64,000 nt of DNA, taken from positions 1,191,616 to 1,255,615 of the forward strand of contig NW_020653719.1 of the NCBI RefSeq assembly GCF_003589595.1, read 5' to 3'. This document shows positions 46,730-59,525 of this stretch, in pieces. The translations under genes were made by a program, and so were the position numbers. The DNA is from Hyposmocoma kahamanoa. Taxonomy: Eukaryota; Arthropoda; Insecta; Lepidoptera; Cosmopterigidae. The stretch's first letter is position 1. Every line of letters begins with the position of its first letter. Below the pieces are notes generated by a model. The model had not been told where the DNA came from, did no database searches, and saw only the letters and a list, made by a program, of their open reading frames with translations.

Positions 46730-49161
46730 GAACAAACGTAAACAAAATCTCCTTCCATCCGACTACACTCGAACTTCAGATCTGTAGGAATAGAAAAGTA
46801 ATCTTATAATTATGATATTGTCTCAAATGTTTATTATTTTATGATTTAGGCTAAGTACATAAGAGCGTTTAACAATGTTAATCAACCCAATAAACCAGCG
46901 CCGTCATGAAACGGAGCACTAATCATCAAAATCTATTCTGCACCTACGCGTTTTTGCCTGGAGTTCTCATTTCGTGAGACAGACGGTGAAAAAAAAACTG
47001 ACGATCAACATCTGACGGGCAACTACTTGCAGCTGAGGTTCGGTGCACTATCGGGCGTTGCGGGGGTGAGGGTGGCAAGACGGGGGGGTGCGTCATGCGC
47101 ACATGCAACCTTGTGTGCGTGTAGGATACACTACACCTTGCACGCAACGGGACCCCGTCCCGAGCAGGTAGACCGCTGACATGATTAGGGACGAATCTCA
47201 CTTTCTCGCCGAATATGGATTTTTAACGCGCAAGAAATACTGCTCCAAATTATTACTATCGCGATTTATATTTATATTAGCAAAGAATAGTCTAGCATGA
47301 TCTAAGCTCTTATTTTACTTTTAAGTTTCTATTTGTATGCAAAAGTTAAAGTCAACTTTGTACCCATATTATTCCATAACCGGCCGTTCACCGAATAAAA
47401 GATATTAACTAAATAGGTATTATGTTATTAATAATAGTTGTTCTACATGTATAATAAAAAATGTCCTTAACCTCATAATAAAAATGGTGGAGTGTCTGTT
47501 GTATCCATTGAGATCAACGAATCGTTTTTTTGTGCACAAGTAACAGATGCTCTGTATTTTTTAATGTATTCCACATTTTCAGTGCAAACTAATTTATAAA
47601 AAAGTCGTTAAAAGCTGACTTTATGTTTGAAACTCTAGGAAAGAATAAAGTTTTATTCAAACTATCGATGACCAAGAGTTGTTTTCTACAATGCCTTCGA
47701 TGCCTTGACTATTAGCAACGTTCACTGTGGCCAATTTATTCCCAGGTTCTCAAATTGTAACACTCTATTGACAAAATCGATGGAAACATCGAATCCGATT
47801 TTGTACATGTCCACAGTGAGTATCATAATAAAACTATGCGCTTATAAAGTGCGCCAATCGACCTATCGCTCCATACGAGTTGAGCTGGCACAGTAACAAT
47901 TCTGTCCCAGTACTAAATATAGTACAAAATAAAACAAATGTCGCTTGCCCTTCATTCAGACACCATAACAATTTCACATATGAACTTTATGACTTAGCGC
48001 ATAAGGTAAATATTGGAGCGATGGGCGTGGGCAGGCTAATTGGTCGACGCCGTCGTCACTGGCGCACCAGAATTTTTAATTATGAATTAATTAGCAGCGA
48101 TCAACACTCTCGAACTTGCCTAATCGCGGATTAGGCAAGTTCGGGACGATTAAGTTTTATTTACACTATAAGTAGTAGTTCTTTGTAAACTCATGGACGT
48201 ATTTAGAGGAACGCTGAACAAAGTTTGAATTAGGACAACAATATTCATAAAAACCACTGGCCAGATATATTTAATTTGAAAAAAGAATGACTGAAGTCGT
48301 CTTTTGAGTTTGATTAAACGTTCTGTTTTTCGTTTGTTCACCTTGCTTCTTTTTTTATGTTTTTATGATGAAGCACTTTGCGTAGGCAAAGTCAAATATT
48401 TAAATATTTCTAGATATATCTAGTGCAGTATCCTTAATAGCTTAAACAATTGAATTGTAAAAAACTCGAGATCAGGTGACATAAGGTGTACCTTTTAACC
48501 TTAGCACTAAATTTAAACAAAAGTTAAAATAATTATAAACAGATGAGTATAATAAATAATAACCATTATGTCAAATGTCGGCTCATATGTTAGGGTCGTC
48601 GACTCTCCGATAAACTAGTATAATATCTACATATTGAAATATCGTTGAAAGTCTCTGCATGTACACTGTTATGTATTAAATATATATAAAACATTGTTAA
48701 ATATCGCTATTTAAGCTGTTAGTGTTTTCAAATACAAAATAACGTCTAAATAATTGACGGTGAACGAGATTAGAATATAAACGAATATAATAAAATTAAT
48801 TAAAATTTTGAATTTGGATTTAAATATGTAATTGCAGCCTTCTATATATTTCACTTTAATGGTATTTTAATAATAACCCATTGATAACGAAATCGCGATA
48901 AACGAATGCAACATTCCACTCGATCGACAAGTGGGTGTCGCATCGCCAAGGTTTCGATTCTATCGTCGTCACAGCTCGCGCGTTGCCAGAATATAGAATA
49001 CGTTCGACGAATGCTAAGGTAAACAAACACACGGTGTATAAATTGTATCGATATAATATTTTATATTTAATCTTGACGATTGGTATAAGTACCTTTTTTT
49101 TAAATTATTAACTAAATACCTTATTTTTAATTTCCAAAGAAATATTCCAATTTACTCTACA
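46730..49161. other. No gene recognised; one GC-rich patch
   Basis: Non-coding apart from the hairpin at 48111. A GC-rich patch at 46950-47190 (gcgttgcgggggtgagggtg) has no clear ORF or splice sites. Confidence 0.35.
48111..48143. repeat. Perfect 15-bp hairpin
   Basis: cgaacttgcctaatc and its inverse gattaggcaagttcg around a gcg loop. Not followed by a T run; no gene assigned. Confidence 0.6.
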
Positions 49162-49250
49162 TGTGGGACCTGTAAAGGGCTCGAAACGTTGGTTTGTTTG
49201 GAAAACAAACAGACGCGATTTAGATCCGAAAAAATAGTTTCATTTCCTAC
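49162..49250 (+). repeat. Family F repeat, right arm
   Basis: Reads tgggacctgtaaagggctcg and ends atagtttcatttccta. Confidence 0.6.
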
Positions 49251-50044
49251 TATATTATTTTCATTTTGTAATTACTTGAGGGGAAGATGGTACAGAAGAA
49301 AAGGAGAGGAGAAAATACATAAGAAAATAAAAGGCAAAGTGAGATGTAAAGAGCTCTAGGAACTGGCTTGCTATCTTAAATAAAAATAACCTATTTATTT
49401 TTATAAGTATAAAAGCAGTAAGCGTTTTAATAACTATGACACAGTTCTAAGAAAAATCCTACGTCGATCAAGTTTCAGGCAAGATCAAAGGAAGAAGTTA
49501 GGGCTAAATGTGTAGCTTTAGCTAAGTTCTGTTCACACATTAGTCACAGAGTTATGAATGGTGCCCAGGCGGGCGCGGTATGGTTGCGACGTGCGAGGGG
49601 AGGGTCAGGTGCTAAATATAGACAACTTGCAACAGGTGGTCTTCTGCCTCACCCCTTCCAACGCCCTCGCAAAAGGGGGCCTCAGGATTGTTCTCGGGAA
49701 TTTTATCTGAACTCAAAGATTATAGACGAGAGGGGTGAATCTGTCAGATGCACGTGACTAAACGTCATTTGATCTTTATGATTCAACGTCTGTATTTGAA
49801 TTTAGCTAATGTTTAATTAAAGATGTGTAAACTAATGATAAGCAATACATTTTTGTTTTATTTTATGTAACCCGTGTACAGTCACGTACGTATATTATTT
49901 TGCATAAATACATAATTAGAGTAAAATAATTTATTCGTATACATATTACTATTATTTTATAGCAATAGTTATTTGGTAAAATATTCACAAAATATGGCTG
50001 ACCATATTTTGTAAATATTTTACCAAATAATAATAATAATAAGT

Positions 50045-50251
50045 AGGAAATGAAACTATTTTTCCGGATTTAAATCGCGTATATTTGTTTTTACTTTACA
50101 GGTCCCATGGTCAACCGTGACCATGGGACCTGTAAAGGGCCCGAAACGTCAGTTTGTTTGAAAAAACAAATATACGCGATTTAAATCCGGAAAAATAGTT
50201 TCATTTCCTATGTGTAACAATCGCGAAAACCTAAGAACTCGATAAATAATA
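50045..50251. mobile_element. Fold-back repeat family F, perfect palindromic copy
   Basis: Outer arms 50045-50092 and 50162-50209 are 48-bp perfect inverted repeats (aggaaatgaaactatttttc at the tip). Nested inside, 50094-50113 and 50118-50137 form a second perfect 20-bp inverted repeat with a 4-base spacer. The shared right flank gtgtaacaatcgcgaaaacc runs to about 50251. Confidence 0.8.
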
Positions 50252-50465
50252 ATAAGCACAATACCTGAGTACGTGGTTTTTTTCTGTTTACCAACACCGT
50301 ATTTCAGCAGTTGTTTCTGGACATTAGATTCATATTCTGACGCTAAACTAGTATAGCTAATAGTAAAAAGATATATTTAGTTTTTTCTAAGTGTAAACGC
50401 ACTTATCATCTCTCCATAAACTTAAATAAACCAAGATAGTGTTAACATTTGATAACTATTCCACC

Positions 50466-51026
50466 AAGCACATAGAAAAATTCGTGAGGTCCGTTGGTTC
50501 GTTCCGTGGCTTAGTTGGTATAGCGTCTGCCACGGTATGCAAGAAGACGTCGGTTCGAATCCGACCGGATCGAAGGAATTTTTTCTGAGTGTTCGATCTT
50601 TGTATTAATAATTATAACAAACTAGTGGAGTCATTTCACAAAAAATAATTGAAATTCAATTCAATAAAAATTTAATTAATACAGTGAATAGCGACATCTC
50701 TCGCCAGGACTGGTAGCTGTAAAGGTACTAACTGGGTGATAAATCTGTTAAAGACTTCTTATAGATGGCGCTACGACTAAAAAGTCGTTGAAAGACCAAG
50801 TACAAAGACACGACGCAGCACATAGAAAAATTCGTGAGGTCCGGTGGTTCGTTCCGTGGCTTAGTTGGTATAGCGTCTGGCACGGTATGCAAGAAGACGT
50901 CGGTTCGAATCCGACTGGAGCGAAGGAATTTTTTCTCAGTGTTCGATCTTTGTATTAATAATTATAACAAACTAGTGGAGTCATTTAACAAAAAAAAATT
51001 GAATATCAATTCAATAAAAAATTAAT
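50466..51026 (+). mobile_element. Two-unit tRNA-derived SINE with 13-bp target duplication
   Basis: Two direct copies (50466-50682 and 50817-51026) of a SINE unit are separated by about 135 bp of other sequence. Each has a tRNA-like head with an A box (tggcttagttgg) and a B box (ggttcgaatcc), a run of six T soon after, and a shared tail (ttgtattaataattataaca). The whole unit is flanked by perfect 13-bp repeats taactattccacc at 50453-50465 and 51027-51039, so it inserted as one piece. The head is not a functional tRNA: the anticodon stem CGTCT/AGACG encloses 16 bases and there is no normal variable loop. Confidence 0.75.
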
Positions 51027-51903
51027 TAACTATTCCACCCTTAAAAATAAAATGTGTTAATTATTATTATTTATAGAGCTATTTTTTTTTTATTAATGTA
51101 TAGTGTATTTATTTAAAATATTCTTTGGTTGCACGCTGCCTTTCAAGCTCTTAAATTTCTATTTTAAGGTTGCCTGAAAAAAATAGTTACTTACGTACCT
51201 GAGCTTACGCCGTGATACTTATATTATTACTATTCTGTGTTGTCATTGTAATTTTTAATTTGCAATAATAACGACGAATGCCAAACAAACGCTACAAAAC
51301 AAAAAACCGAAGAGGTAGAATAGAAGTGGTCAAGTACCGCTTATATTTTAACCAATTTTTTTTTATAGAGGTTTTGGCTCGGTTGCCTTTTTGTTTGCGG
51401 TATGGCCTTTAGGCCAATTTAACCAATTAGGAGGTAGTAGAGCGTTTTAGTAGCGTCATATTTGATATTTTAATAGAAAAAATAGATGTTCTTTTTTTTA
51501 ATAATGCATAGTTTTGATCTGGTTCTGATAATGAAATTTTTCAATTCAGTAGCGATTACCGTAGACAGTAGGATTTTGATTCAGAACTAAAAAGAGCGCC
51601 TTTGTGATATGGTTTAAGAAAAATTATAATTGACACTGAGAGCACAGGAATAGAAAAAGAAAGTTTCATTCACTCTCTCACTTATTCATTCATTCGTCTC
51701 GTAATCGTGACTTTTTTACTAACAATACATATCTACATAGATAGTAATATAATGCGAATGTAATAGGAAATTGTTCTTGGGTTACAAGTATACCGAATTT
51801 GCAGAAACCGCCGAGTTTAGTTAGGGCAAAGCGCGAAGTTTTCTAGAATAAAATATATTTATTAGGCAGAATACAATCATAAAATAGTATAATTAGACAA
51901 GTA

Positions 51904-52046
51904 TGGTAACGCCATACAAACGTGGCAGCGTATCTTGTATGTGCGCGCGCTCACTGCGCGTCGTGTGCGGATGCACACATTCGCATAATCTCGCGGTGAA
52001 CTTGCGTTGCATTGCATAGCGCCTGTCATCACAAGCGCCAATATTA
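51904..52046. mobile_element. Palindromic MITE, family P, left half
   Basis: Matches the left half of 35821-36010: tggtaacgccatacaaacgt, gatgcacacattcgcataat and gcgttgcattgcatagcg. The right arm is missing. Confidence 0.6.
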
Positions 52047-53178
52047 ACAGAATGGATGCGGTTGCTCAGTGTTTCAAAAATTACATCAAACGGTAGTCGT
52101 GTTCATTGTTGTGTTTGTTGGTGGTTTGAACAAAAGCACCTCAAATTCAAAATTGTTTAGCATTTCATTTATATTTTACAATCATATTCCATAATCAAGA
52201 TACCAATTAGCGATGCTGCTATAAAAATATCGATATGTAAGTATCTACTGTATTTAACAATGGTTATTTCAATATAGCTCGAGATTACTGTGATGAATAC
52301 CTTTTTTTTTCAAATTATATTTACAACCTGTAAGTACAACTAAAATAATAATGTAACAACCCTACGCACCAAGCGAAGTGGAGGATTTACGCGCCGAACA
52401 GGCACGAGTAGCCCTACTTGCTCTTATTATACTGTAATGATAATATTATTGTATGCCAAAATGTAACCCTACACCGCTTTTATTCTCATGTAAATTTTGT
52501 AGAACAAACTACTCCAAAAATGATTTCTTTAGTTATATCCTCCAATAATGGTTCTCTTGGGATTTCTATAATAAACACTTATCTTTGGGTTATTCTTACA
52601 CAGTTTTAAGAAGAAAGTAAGAGAAGTATTTTTTTAATTTAATTTGCGCGTAACAGTGAACTGTTCCTAATTTTCGGGATGTTACTTTATTATCTATAGT
52701 TTATGTTTATGTTGTTGTATTTTAATGTAGTTGAATCGTAACTTACTTGCTAAATTCTTGTTTGTGATTGTGGACCTCAAGGTCTATTAGTTCTAATCGA
52801 TGTTTTTGTATCATTTACCTGTTTTATAATTGCTTGTTTCAAAAAAAATAGGCTTTATTTTTAGTGTAAAACCTACCTAACGCGGCAACCTGTTGGGACC
52901 TGTTGGAACCAGTAGGTTCTGAAAGTTCGTACAGCCAACCAGCTAAACATAAACTCTCTTCAGACTTCACGGCGATGCCTTCATGTGCGAATTGTTTATT
53001 TCAACAATTTTCCACAATGGCTATTGCATTACGAGATTTATAGCCACGTAACCATCGGTGAAATAATCGAATTCACGGTCGTCGACATTGCTAACTTGCG
53101 AAACGTATATATTTTTATAGCGTTCACATATTTAAGTACCAGGTAGGTAGATTACAGTGTTAATTACATTATTGTTTT
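52047..53178. other. No gene recognised
   Basis: AT-rich. A 63-codon ORF at 52418 has no motif; the block may be a degraded retroposon. Confidence 0.35.
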
Positions 53179-53476
53179 TAGTAGCAGTAGAGTTCCTTGT
53201 GTAAAAGTTCGTCCAGGTACTGACACCTTATCTATTTCTGCCACCAAGCAGCAATGTGAGCATTACTGCGTTTCGATGTTGGTGAAATTAGACATGAAAT
53301 TGCACTTCGGTCGTTTTAACTCACTTATGTCTCAGAGTGATGGGCGCAATCGTGTGTTGCCCGTCAGATCATTGCGATTTAAAGCTGTGAGCGGCACTAC
53401 AACTGCTATGGACAGGCGTGTCGCTTACCACCAGGAGCACGACTAGTTCGTCCCATCACTTGGCGTCATAAAAAAA
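53179..53476 (+). repeat. Family A repeat
   Basis: From tagtagcagtagagttcctt to cacttggcgtcataaaaaaa; complete but diverged. Confidence 0.75.
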
Positions 53477-56400
53477 TTCAGAGACAGTCCAAGCCTTTAT
53501 TTATATCCTTAAAGGCCTATTCTCACATGTGACGATCAGCACCGTATCGTTCAGTATCATTACCATTCGCACTTTCATTTACCTGCGATAAACTCTTTTA
53601 CTGTCCATGAAAAATTAAATACCAGAATATAATAAGTACGGGGTACCCCGTTTCGCCATCTGGATCTCAAAAACCTTTAACAAACAAGCTTTACATTGCA
53701 ATTTCCAAGCGCTTTCTGTGAAGCGGCCGTCTACTGCTTCTCTAAAGAGAAGTATCATCAACGTACCGACAAAATTCAACGACTTGCTTTGAACATTTTA
53801 TATTGAAACGATATAAGCACTACAGCGCAAGAAAAGTAGTGATGTTTTTGTGTGGGGCATTATTTAAATACAGCCCATGAAGGAGTTAATTTAGACACTT
53901 GTAGCACAATCTTGTGCTTGTAGTACGCTGTCACATGCTGCGTGCGTGCTCTCAGTGAAAATATTCTCGTCGGAACAATATTGACGTCACTGACTCTGAC
54001 AAGTACAGATAGCTTCGCACAAAATGTATGGAACAATATCTGACGTCCAGGGCACTGATCATAACATATCGGCACTGATATGTACGGATCGGTCTTAAGA
54101 GTTCAAATCTTTTTACTTCATTGCTCAAATTACATATGAAATCGTCTTGCTTTTTCATTAAAACGACGGCGCGATGTTTTGTAATTAGTTCGAAATCATG
54201 ATTTTATATTATTATCGTATTAGACCCGTTTTATGATAACACGTTTTTCTGATAGCAAATTGAAAGGTTGTTACAGTTGAACAAAATAAATATAAAATTA
54301 TAAAAGATTAAAATGGAGCTCTAGAAAGTAGATCCATTGCTCTGTTATTGTACAGAATGGGAGTGTAGAAAATGGGCGGGGAAAACCTCTCCAAGTGACA
54401 TCTGCTAAGACCCGTGATCTACTTGAATGCAGCGGGGAAGAGCTTTGCCTTTATATTAATAGAATAGTTTTTCGATCTTTTCACATATGCATTGATACGA
54501 GTATGATAATGCAATCTCTTTATTTGTTTAATGAATTATTTTTCTTTATTTGAAATTTAATTGAGTTTTTTGGTAAATTGTTATGTAAAATGTAAATTGT
54601 TGACATTTGGTAAATTGTAATTATATTTTAATTGACACAACCAGTGGGCCAGAATGTTATAGCTTTAAACGAGAGGTAGGGGGAGTGTAGAGATTGCTAC
54701 ACGCTTTTGTACAATTCTGGGTATTTTCTAACAAATTTGCATACTTACTTAAAATATAAATACATTTATGGTTTATAGCTGTCTGTAAACTTCTTCTTTA
54801 TAGGTTGAAAATTATGCGAATCAATTTCTTTTGTAGGGTAATTAATTAGAGAAAGAGCATCCGTACTATTTCTCCACATGATGATATTATAGCTAAGCCA
54901 TTCATAAGCGTACGCGTAATAAATATGTGACATTAGAAAGTTTGGATATAAATTTCTGGATGTCAGATTTCCAATATATATCTATTTTTAGGCCACGAAA
55001 AATAACTTTATTCATGGTTTATGTATGTATTACCGGTAAGTAAGTTCAAACGTGCAAGTGTCCTCCCCGACAATTTCACTTTCTTCTGCTACCGCACAGA
55101 GATAACACCGTTTAGATCTATTTAAATATTCTTATTTTGGTACGAAAGTAAAACCTGATGAGTTATAAAACGTCCTGGAATAAAAGTTATTGTTAACGAT
55201 ATTAGTAATATAGTCATGCGTGGTTGTCCATATTTTGCAAATAACCTTGTATAATAAAGAACAAAATTAAATAAATGTAACACATAACAATTTGATAAGG
55301 AGCAGATTTCTCTTGAGAATACCGGCATTGTACTGGGGGCCAAAAGTATAAAAATCTCGGACAATGGTGAGAATGTTTGGGTTCATCATTAATTCATTGT
55401 ACATGCAGGAGTTGGTTGGTACGGAGAAAGGTGGAACGGAGGTAACAGAATTCCGATACTGGGGCCCTACTCTCGAAGCACGAAATCCGTAGTTACAGCC
55501 GTTTTCCCACTATGGATGGCCTTCGGAACTATTCTCGAAGTCCGTCAACGATAAGACGGGCCAGGCCTCTACCACGAGTTTACTGTGACAGTTGTCGCTA
55601 GCGACCGCGTAAATTACTTCACAATTTTGTATGGCAAATTATACAGCGCCCCTAGCGGTCACAAGAAGAAACAACATTTTGTATACAAAACCTGTACTAG
55701 AACACCTTATTATTTGTTATATATATTATTAAATATTTGATTTTGAATTAGAATTCCGAACGAATATTTCATTCCGAATGTGTCATCATTTATTTAAACG
55801 TATAAACAATACTTAAAAATTGTTTCGTTGAGAATTTTTGTTTAATTCTGTTTTCTACTAACATGAAACAACCTAAACACTTCTTCAGTTTTGAAATAGC
55901 AGAATCTAATTATACTTAATTAATTGAAATAAATAGAAATATGGGATTTCCAACTCAAATCAGAGCAAGCTCTGCTTAAATACAATAAGAAGAACGTTTA
56001 GTTATTTGCTAACTAGATAATGTATAGATATAAGGTAATAAAAAGATATTAAAACCACTTTATTCCGAGAAATTGTAGCAAAGAGATTATTTTTTTAGGG
56101 CAATGTAAGTAAACGCGCGTGGCGAATATTCAACGTATCGATATACGGATACAATAAGAGAAAGAAGAAGATCGTCCCGATAGTTATACTATTAAATTAC
56201 AGTATTAAATGCACTTTCATACAAGGAAGATGGTGGCCTCTGCCTATACCGATGGGAAAAGTATGTACAAAGTTTCATCAAAATACGTTCAGCCGTTAGA
56301 CCGTGATTAACAAACAGGTGAAATATGAGATATAGGTACATATTTGAATAGGTAATGTCAATAATAATTACGTGCACTGTTTGTGCAAAATAGGTACAGT

Positions 56401-56830
56401 CAGCATAAAAATAATCAGAGAATTTTATAAACATTAACTTTATCACAATTCGTCTAAGGCGCACTTTCGGTGACAAAGAGTAGACGAATGTCAGGGATAC
56501 AAAGACAATGATATTCAATAAAATAAATAACCTGCTAATTTGAGTCACACACATGTACTTTATACCTACCGTAAAATATTAAGAGAAAAATTAAGAAAAA
56601 ATCATTTGTGAGGAGAGACAACGCACTTTTTCAGTCGGCTGTACATTGATGATTAGTTCTAACTTCTATAAATAGAAGTACATAAATGACGTCGAAGATC
56701 AATCTAATACCATCTATATTAGATAAAAGTGACACAAGATGATGGTGACTCAACTATTCGTAAGTGTAAATTCAAAGAACAACAACACAACAACATAGTT
56801 ATTCTAACATGAGTGTAAGCATTAAGCATT
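53477..56830. other. Long stretch without a recognisable gene
   Basis: Mostly AT-rich. Around 55480-55690 a GC-richer block with gtcgctagcgaccgcg and cccctagcggtcac looks like a repeat. Around 56245-56320 the phrase catcaaaatacgttcagccg is a widespread insect repeat motif. Confidence 0.35.
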
Positions 56831-57138
56831 TAGTAGCAGTAGAGCTCCTTGTGAAAGAGTTCGTACGTGGAACTACTGCCACCTTACCTATAAATAAATA
56901 AATAATTCTGCCGCCAAGTAGTAATGTCAGCATTATTGCGTTCCGGTTTTGAAGGGTGGTTGGAAGGGTGCAAGGTGCTGGTGAAATTACAGGCACATGG
57001 GACTTGTCAACTTATGCCTCCCGGCGACTGACGCAGTCTCAGATCTTTGCAATTTAAAGCTCTGAGTGGCACTGCAACTGTAATGGACAGGCGTACAGCT
57101 TACCGGGCGCACGACTTGTTCGTCCTGTCACTTTATAT
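56831..57138 (+). repeat. Family A repeat with small insertion
   Basis: From tagtagcagtagagctcctt to tcctgtcactttatatta. An AT-rich ataaataaataaat stretch interrupts the ccttaccta...ttctgccgcc junction. Confidence 0.75.
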
Positions 57139-57523
57139 TACCTATGTGCATTGACTTACAAATAAATGGACGACGGGTCTAATACAAAAACCACGAAAAA
57201 AATGTCCCAAGTCAACCTATTTAAACGTAGTGACATGTTAAGGAATATGAAAAAGCTAAAACGTTGAATTTAAATTGTAATGTCATCGCAGTACTGTATA
57301 ATTTTGCTTGCTTCGCTGTCAGTCGAACAAACGAAGACTAAAGCGTGAATGACGCTCTGTATACGATTTTAACGCCCTATAAGTTCGGACACTTTTTAGC
57401 GCGGACCCGACGTCCATATAATTGTAAGTCAATGCCTATGTGTAAAAAAAACATACCTAAAAGTATGTTACAACCACTTAACACAACAAACAAGTCTTTA
57501 ACTATTTAGGTACTTTCTTTTGA

Positions 57524-57606
57524 AATGAAACTATTTTTTTTCTGTTCTAAATCGTGGATAAGATTGTAACGTTTCGGTTTCGTTACAGGTCCTATGGTCT
57601 CAACAC
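57524..57606 (+). repeat. Family F repeat, diverged
   Basis: Reads gaaatgaaactatttttttt, a degraded middle, then gtttcgttacaggtcctatg. Confidence 0.45.
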
Positions 57607-57654
57607 TGACTGAAAAGGTGTTAGTCATCAATCAATTGCCATTAGTCATCAATA

Positions 57655-57874
57655 ACTGCCACCGTGGCCGAACGGTTACCATGCCGGACTGCCACGCAGA
57701 GGTGCCAGGTTCGATTCCCGGGCCGGGAGAACTATTTGTATAGCCTGCATTTATTTCTCTCGTGAGTCTGGGTGTAATTTGTGGTTGTCTATGTGTGTGT
57801 CCATGGCACCCTCGACACAGGGTTTCCTAGTGCGGGGCTATGTTGAGTGTGTGCGTTATAATTATTATTAATTA
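57655..57874 (+). mobile_element. tRNA-Ser-like SINE, best-preserved plus-strand copy
   Basis: Head gccaccgtggccgaacggtt with A box, B box ggttcgattcc, body through cccgggccgggaga and tgtccatggcaccc, and an ATT-rich tail at about 57858-57874. The head resembles tRNA-Ser by eye. This copy shows the family layout most clearly. Confidence 0.85.
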
Positions 57875-57913
57875 TGTCGAATATTGATACAAACCCTATT
57901 CTGAACTATAATT

Positions 57914-58105
57914 CAGTAGCGGAGACCTTACATATTTCTGCCGCCAAGCAGTAATGTGAGCATTACTGCGTTTCGGTTTTGAAGGGTAGGTGTTGGTGAA
58001 ATTATAGGCACATGGGACTTGACAACTTGTCTCAGGGTGACGGGCGCAGTGGCATTGTCTCTCAGATCTTTGTGATTTAAAGCTCTAAGGGGCACTGGCA
58101 TCATA
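57914..58105 (+). repeat. Family A repeat, internally deleted
   Basis: From cagtagcggagacctt to aaggggcactggcatcataa, just upstream of the tandem LINE ends. Confidence 0.7.
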
Positions 58106-58141
58106 AGAGTTATTTATTTACAGTCAACACCAGAAGTCGTC

Positions 58142-58650
58142 GTTAAATACCAACTGGCCACCTTGGACTCAATCAACAAACGTGACAAGAGGCTTATACC
58201 TATAAGCCTCGTGCCTCGGAATTAGTAGAGGCAAAGCTGCAGAACCTTGAATACCGCCGTAAAGTTGTCAGCTTATCGGTATTCTACAGGATAAATCATG
58301 GAGAGTGTGCGATGGAATTGCATAATTTGATTCCGCTTTCCCTTTTCCATCATCGGGGGACTAGGCGTAGGCTGGAATTCTACCCCTATGTTGCGGATAT
58401 TACAAGGATACGCACGAAGCGTCATGCTTCCACATTTATATGGCGAACGGCTATGGGGTGGAATTCCCTGCCTGCAGACTTGTTCCCTGAAAGTTGTAAC
58501 TTGGACCTTTTCAAGGCGAGAGTGAATAGGTATTATTTAGGTGTGCATGCTACATCGTCGACCTCATCGTCACTTTCCATCGGTTGAAATGGAGGTCAAA
58601 TGCGCACTTACTTTTTATTAATAAAAATCACGTAGAGTGTGCTATGGAAA
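58142..58650 (+). mobile_element. LINE ORF2 3' end, tandem copy 1
   Basis: Coding remnant VKYQLATLDSINKRDKRLIP, then MELHNLIPLSLFHHRGTRRR and GWNSLPADLFPESCN, a LINE ORF2 C terminus. Relative to copy 2 it lacks 11 bases near 58216, which breaks the frame. Period to copy 2 is 509 bases. Confidence 0.75.
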
Positions 58651-59140
58651 GTTAAATACCAACTGGCCACCTTGGACTCAATCAACAAACGTGACAAGAG
58701 GCTTATACCTATAAGCCTCGTGAGTACTCGTGACTCGGAATTAGTAGAGGCAAAGCTGCAGAACCTTGAATACCGCCGTAAAGTTGTCAGCTTATCGGTA
58801 TTCTACAGGATAAATCATGGAGAGTGTGCGATGGAATTGCATAATTTAATTTCGCCTTCCCCTTTCCATCACAGGAGGACTAGACGTAAGCTTGGGGTCC
58901 ACCCCTATGTTGTGGATATTCCAAAGATTCGAATGAAGCGTTACGCTTGTACATTTATATGGCGACCGGCTATGGACTGGAATTCCCTACCTGCAGACTT
59001 GTTCCTTGAACGTTATAACTTGGACCTTTTCAAGGCGAGAGTGAATAGGCATTACTTAGGTGAGCATGCTTTATCGTCGACCTCATCGTCACTTTCCATC
59101 CGGTGCGATGAAGGTCAAATGCGCACTTACATTTCATAAA
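58651..59140 (+). mobile_element. LINE ORF2 3' end, tandem copy 2
   Basis: Same unit as 58142-58650 with an unbroken frame to the stop at 59139: VKYQLATLDSINKRDKRLIP, KVVSLSVFYRINHGECAMEL, DWNSLPADLFLERYNLDLFK. It ends with an A-rich run. The upstream RT domain is missing, so both are 5'-truncated or the pair is a local duplication. Confidence 0.75.
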
Positions 59141-59525
59141 AAATACAACGTAATTTTAACTCTTATTACATGGCCATAAAGATTATTCCGACCAGCATAA
59201 TGCAAATTCATGTCGACAAGTGTGGTAACTCCCTTAGACTGAATTTACTTTACTGCAGTGCAGGCTCGTGAATTCACGCAGCAAACGTACCGTAGTAGTA
59301 GTACCTACTAGTACTATTAGTAGTTTATACGTTAGTTTATTATGTTATGTAGTACAATTCCATTTAAAAAATTGGCTTCCATTCCGTGCCGCGGTAATGT
59401 AAACAGTTACTAAACGAAAGTCAACTTTTGGGAAATAGCTATTAAAGTTTCAGTAATTAAGTTTAAATTTAAAAAGCGAGTGTTTCGTTTAGTGACGGTA
59501 TTGTTTTCAACTTGCGATATACTTA

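Noticed and set aside
49554..49757. 67-codon ORF in a GC-rich patch
   Set aside because: No motif, no splice sites, and another frame is almost as open.
50500..50575. Functional tRNA gene at 50.5 kb (and 50.86 kb)
   Set aside because: A and B boxes and a T run are present, but the anticodon loop would have 16 bases and there is no room for a variable loop. The unit is part of a SINE with a target duplication.
56192..56554. 120-codon minus ORF with hydrophobic start
   Set aside because: Its end is the common insect repeat phrase around 56245-56320; the hydrophobicity comes from AT-rich codons.
57655..57730. tRNA-Ser gene at 57.7 kb
   Set aside because: The head resembles tRNA-Ser but continues into the body of a SINE with five other copies in the window.
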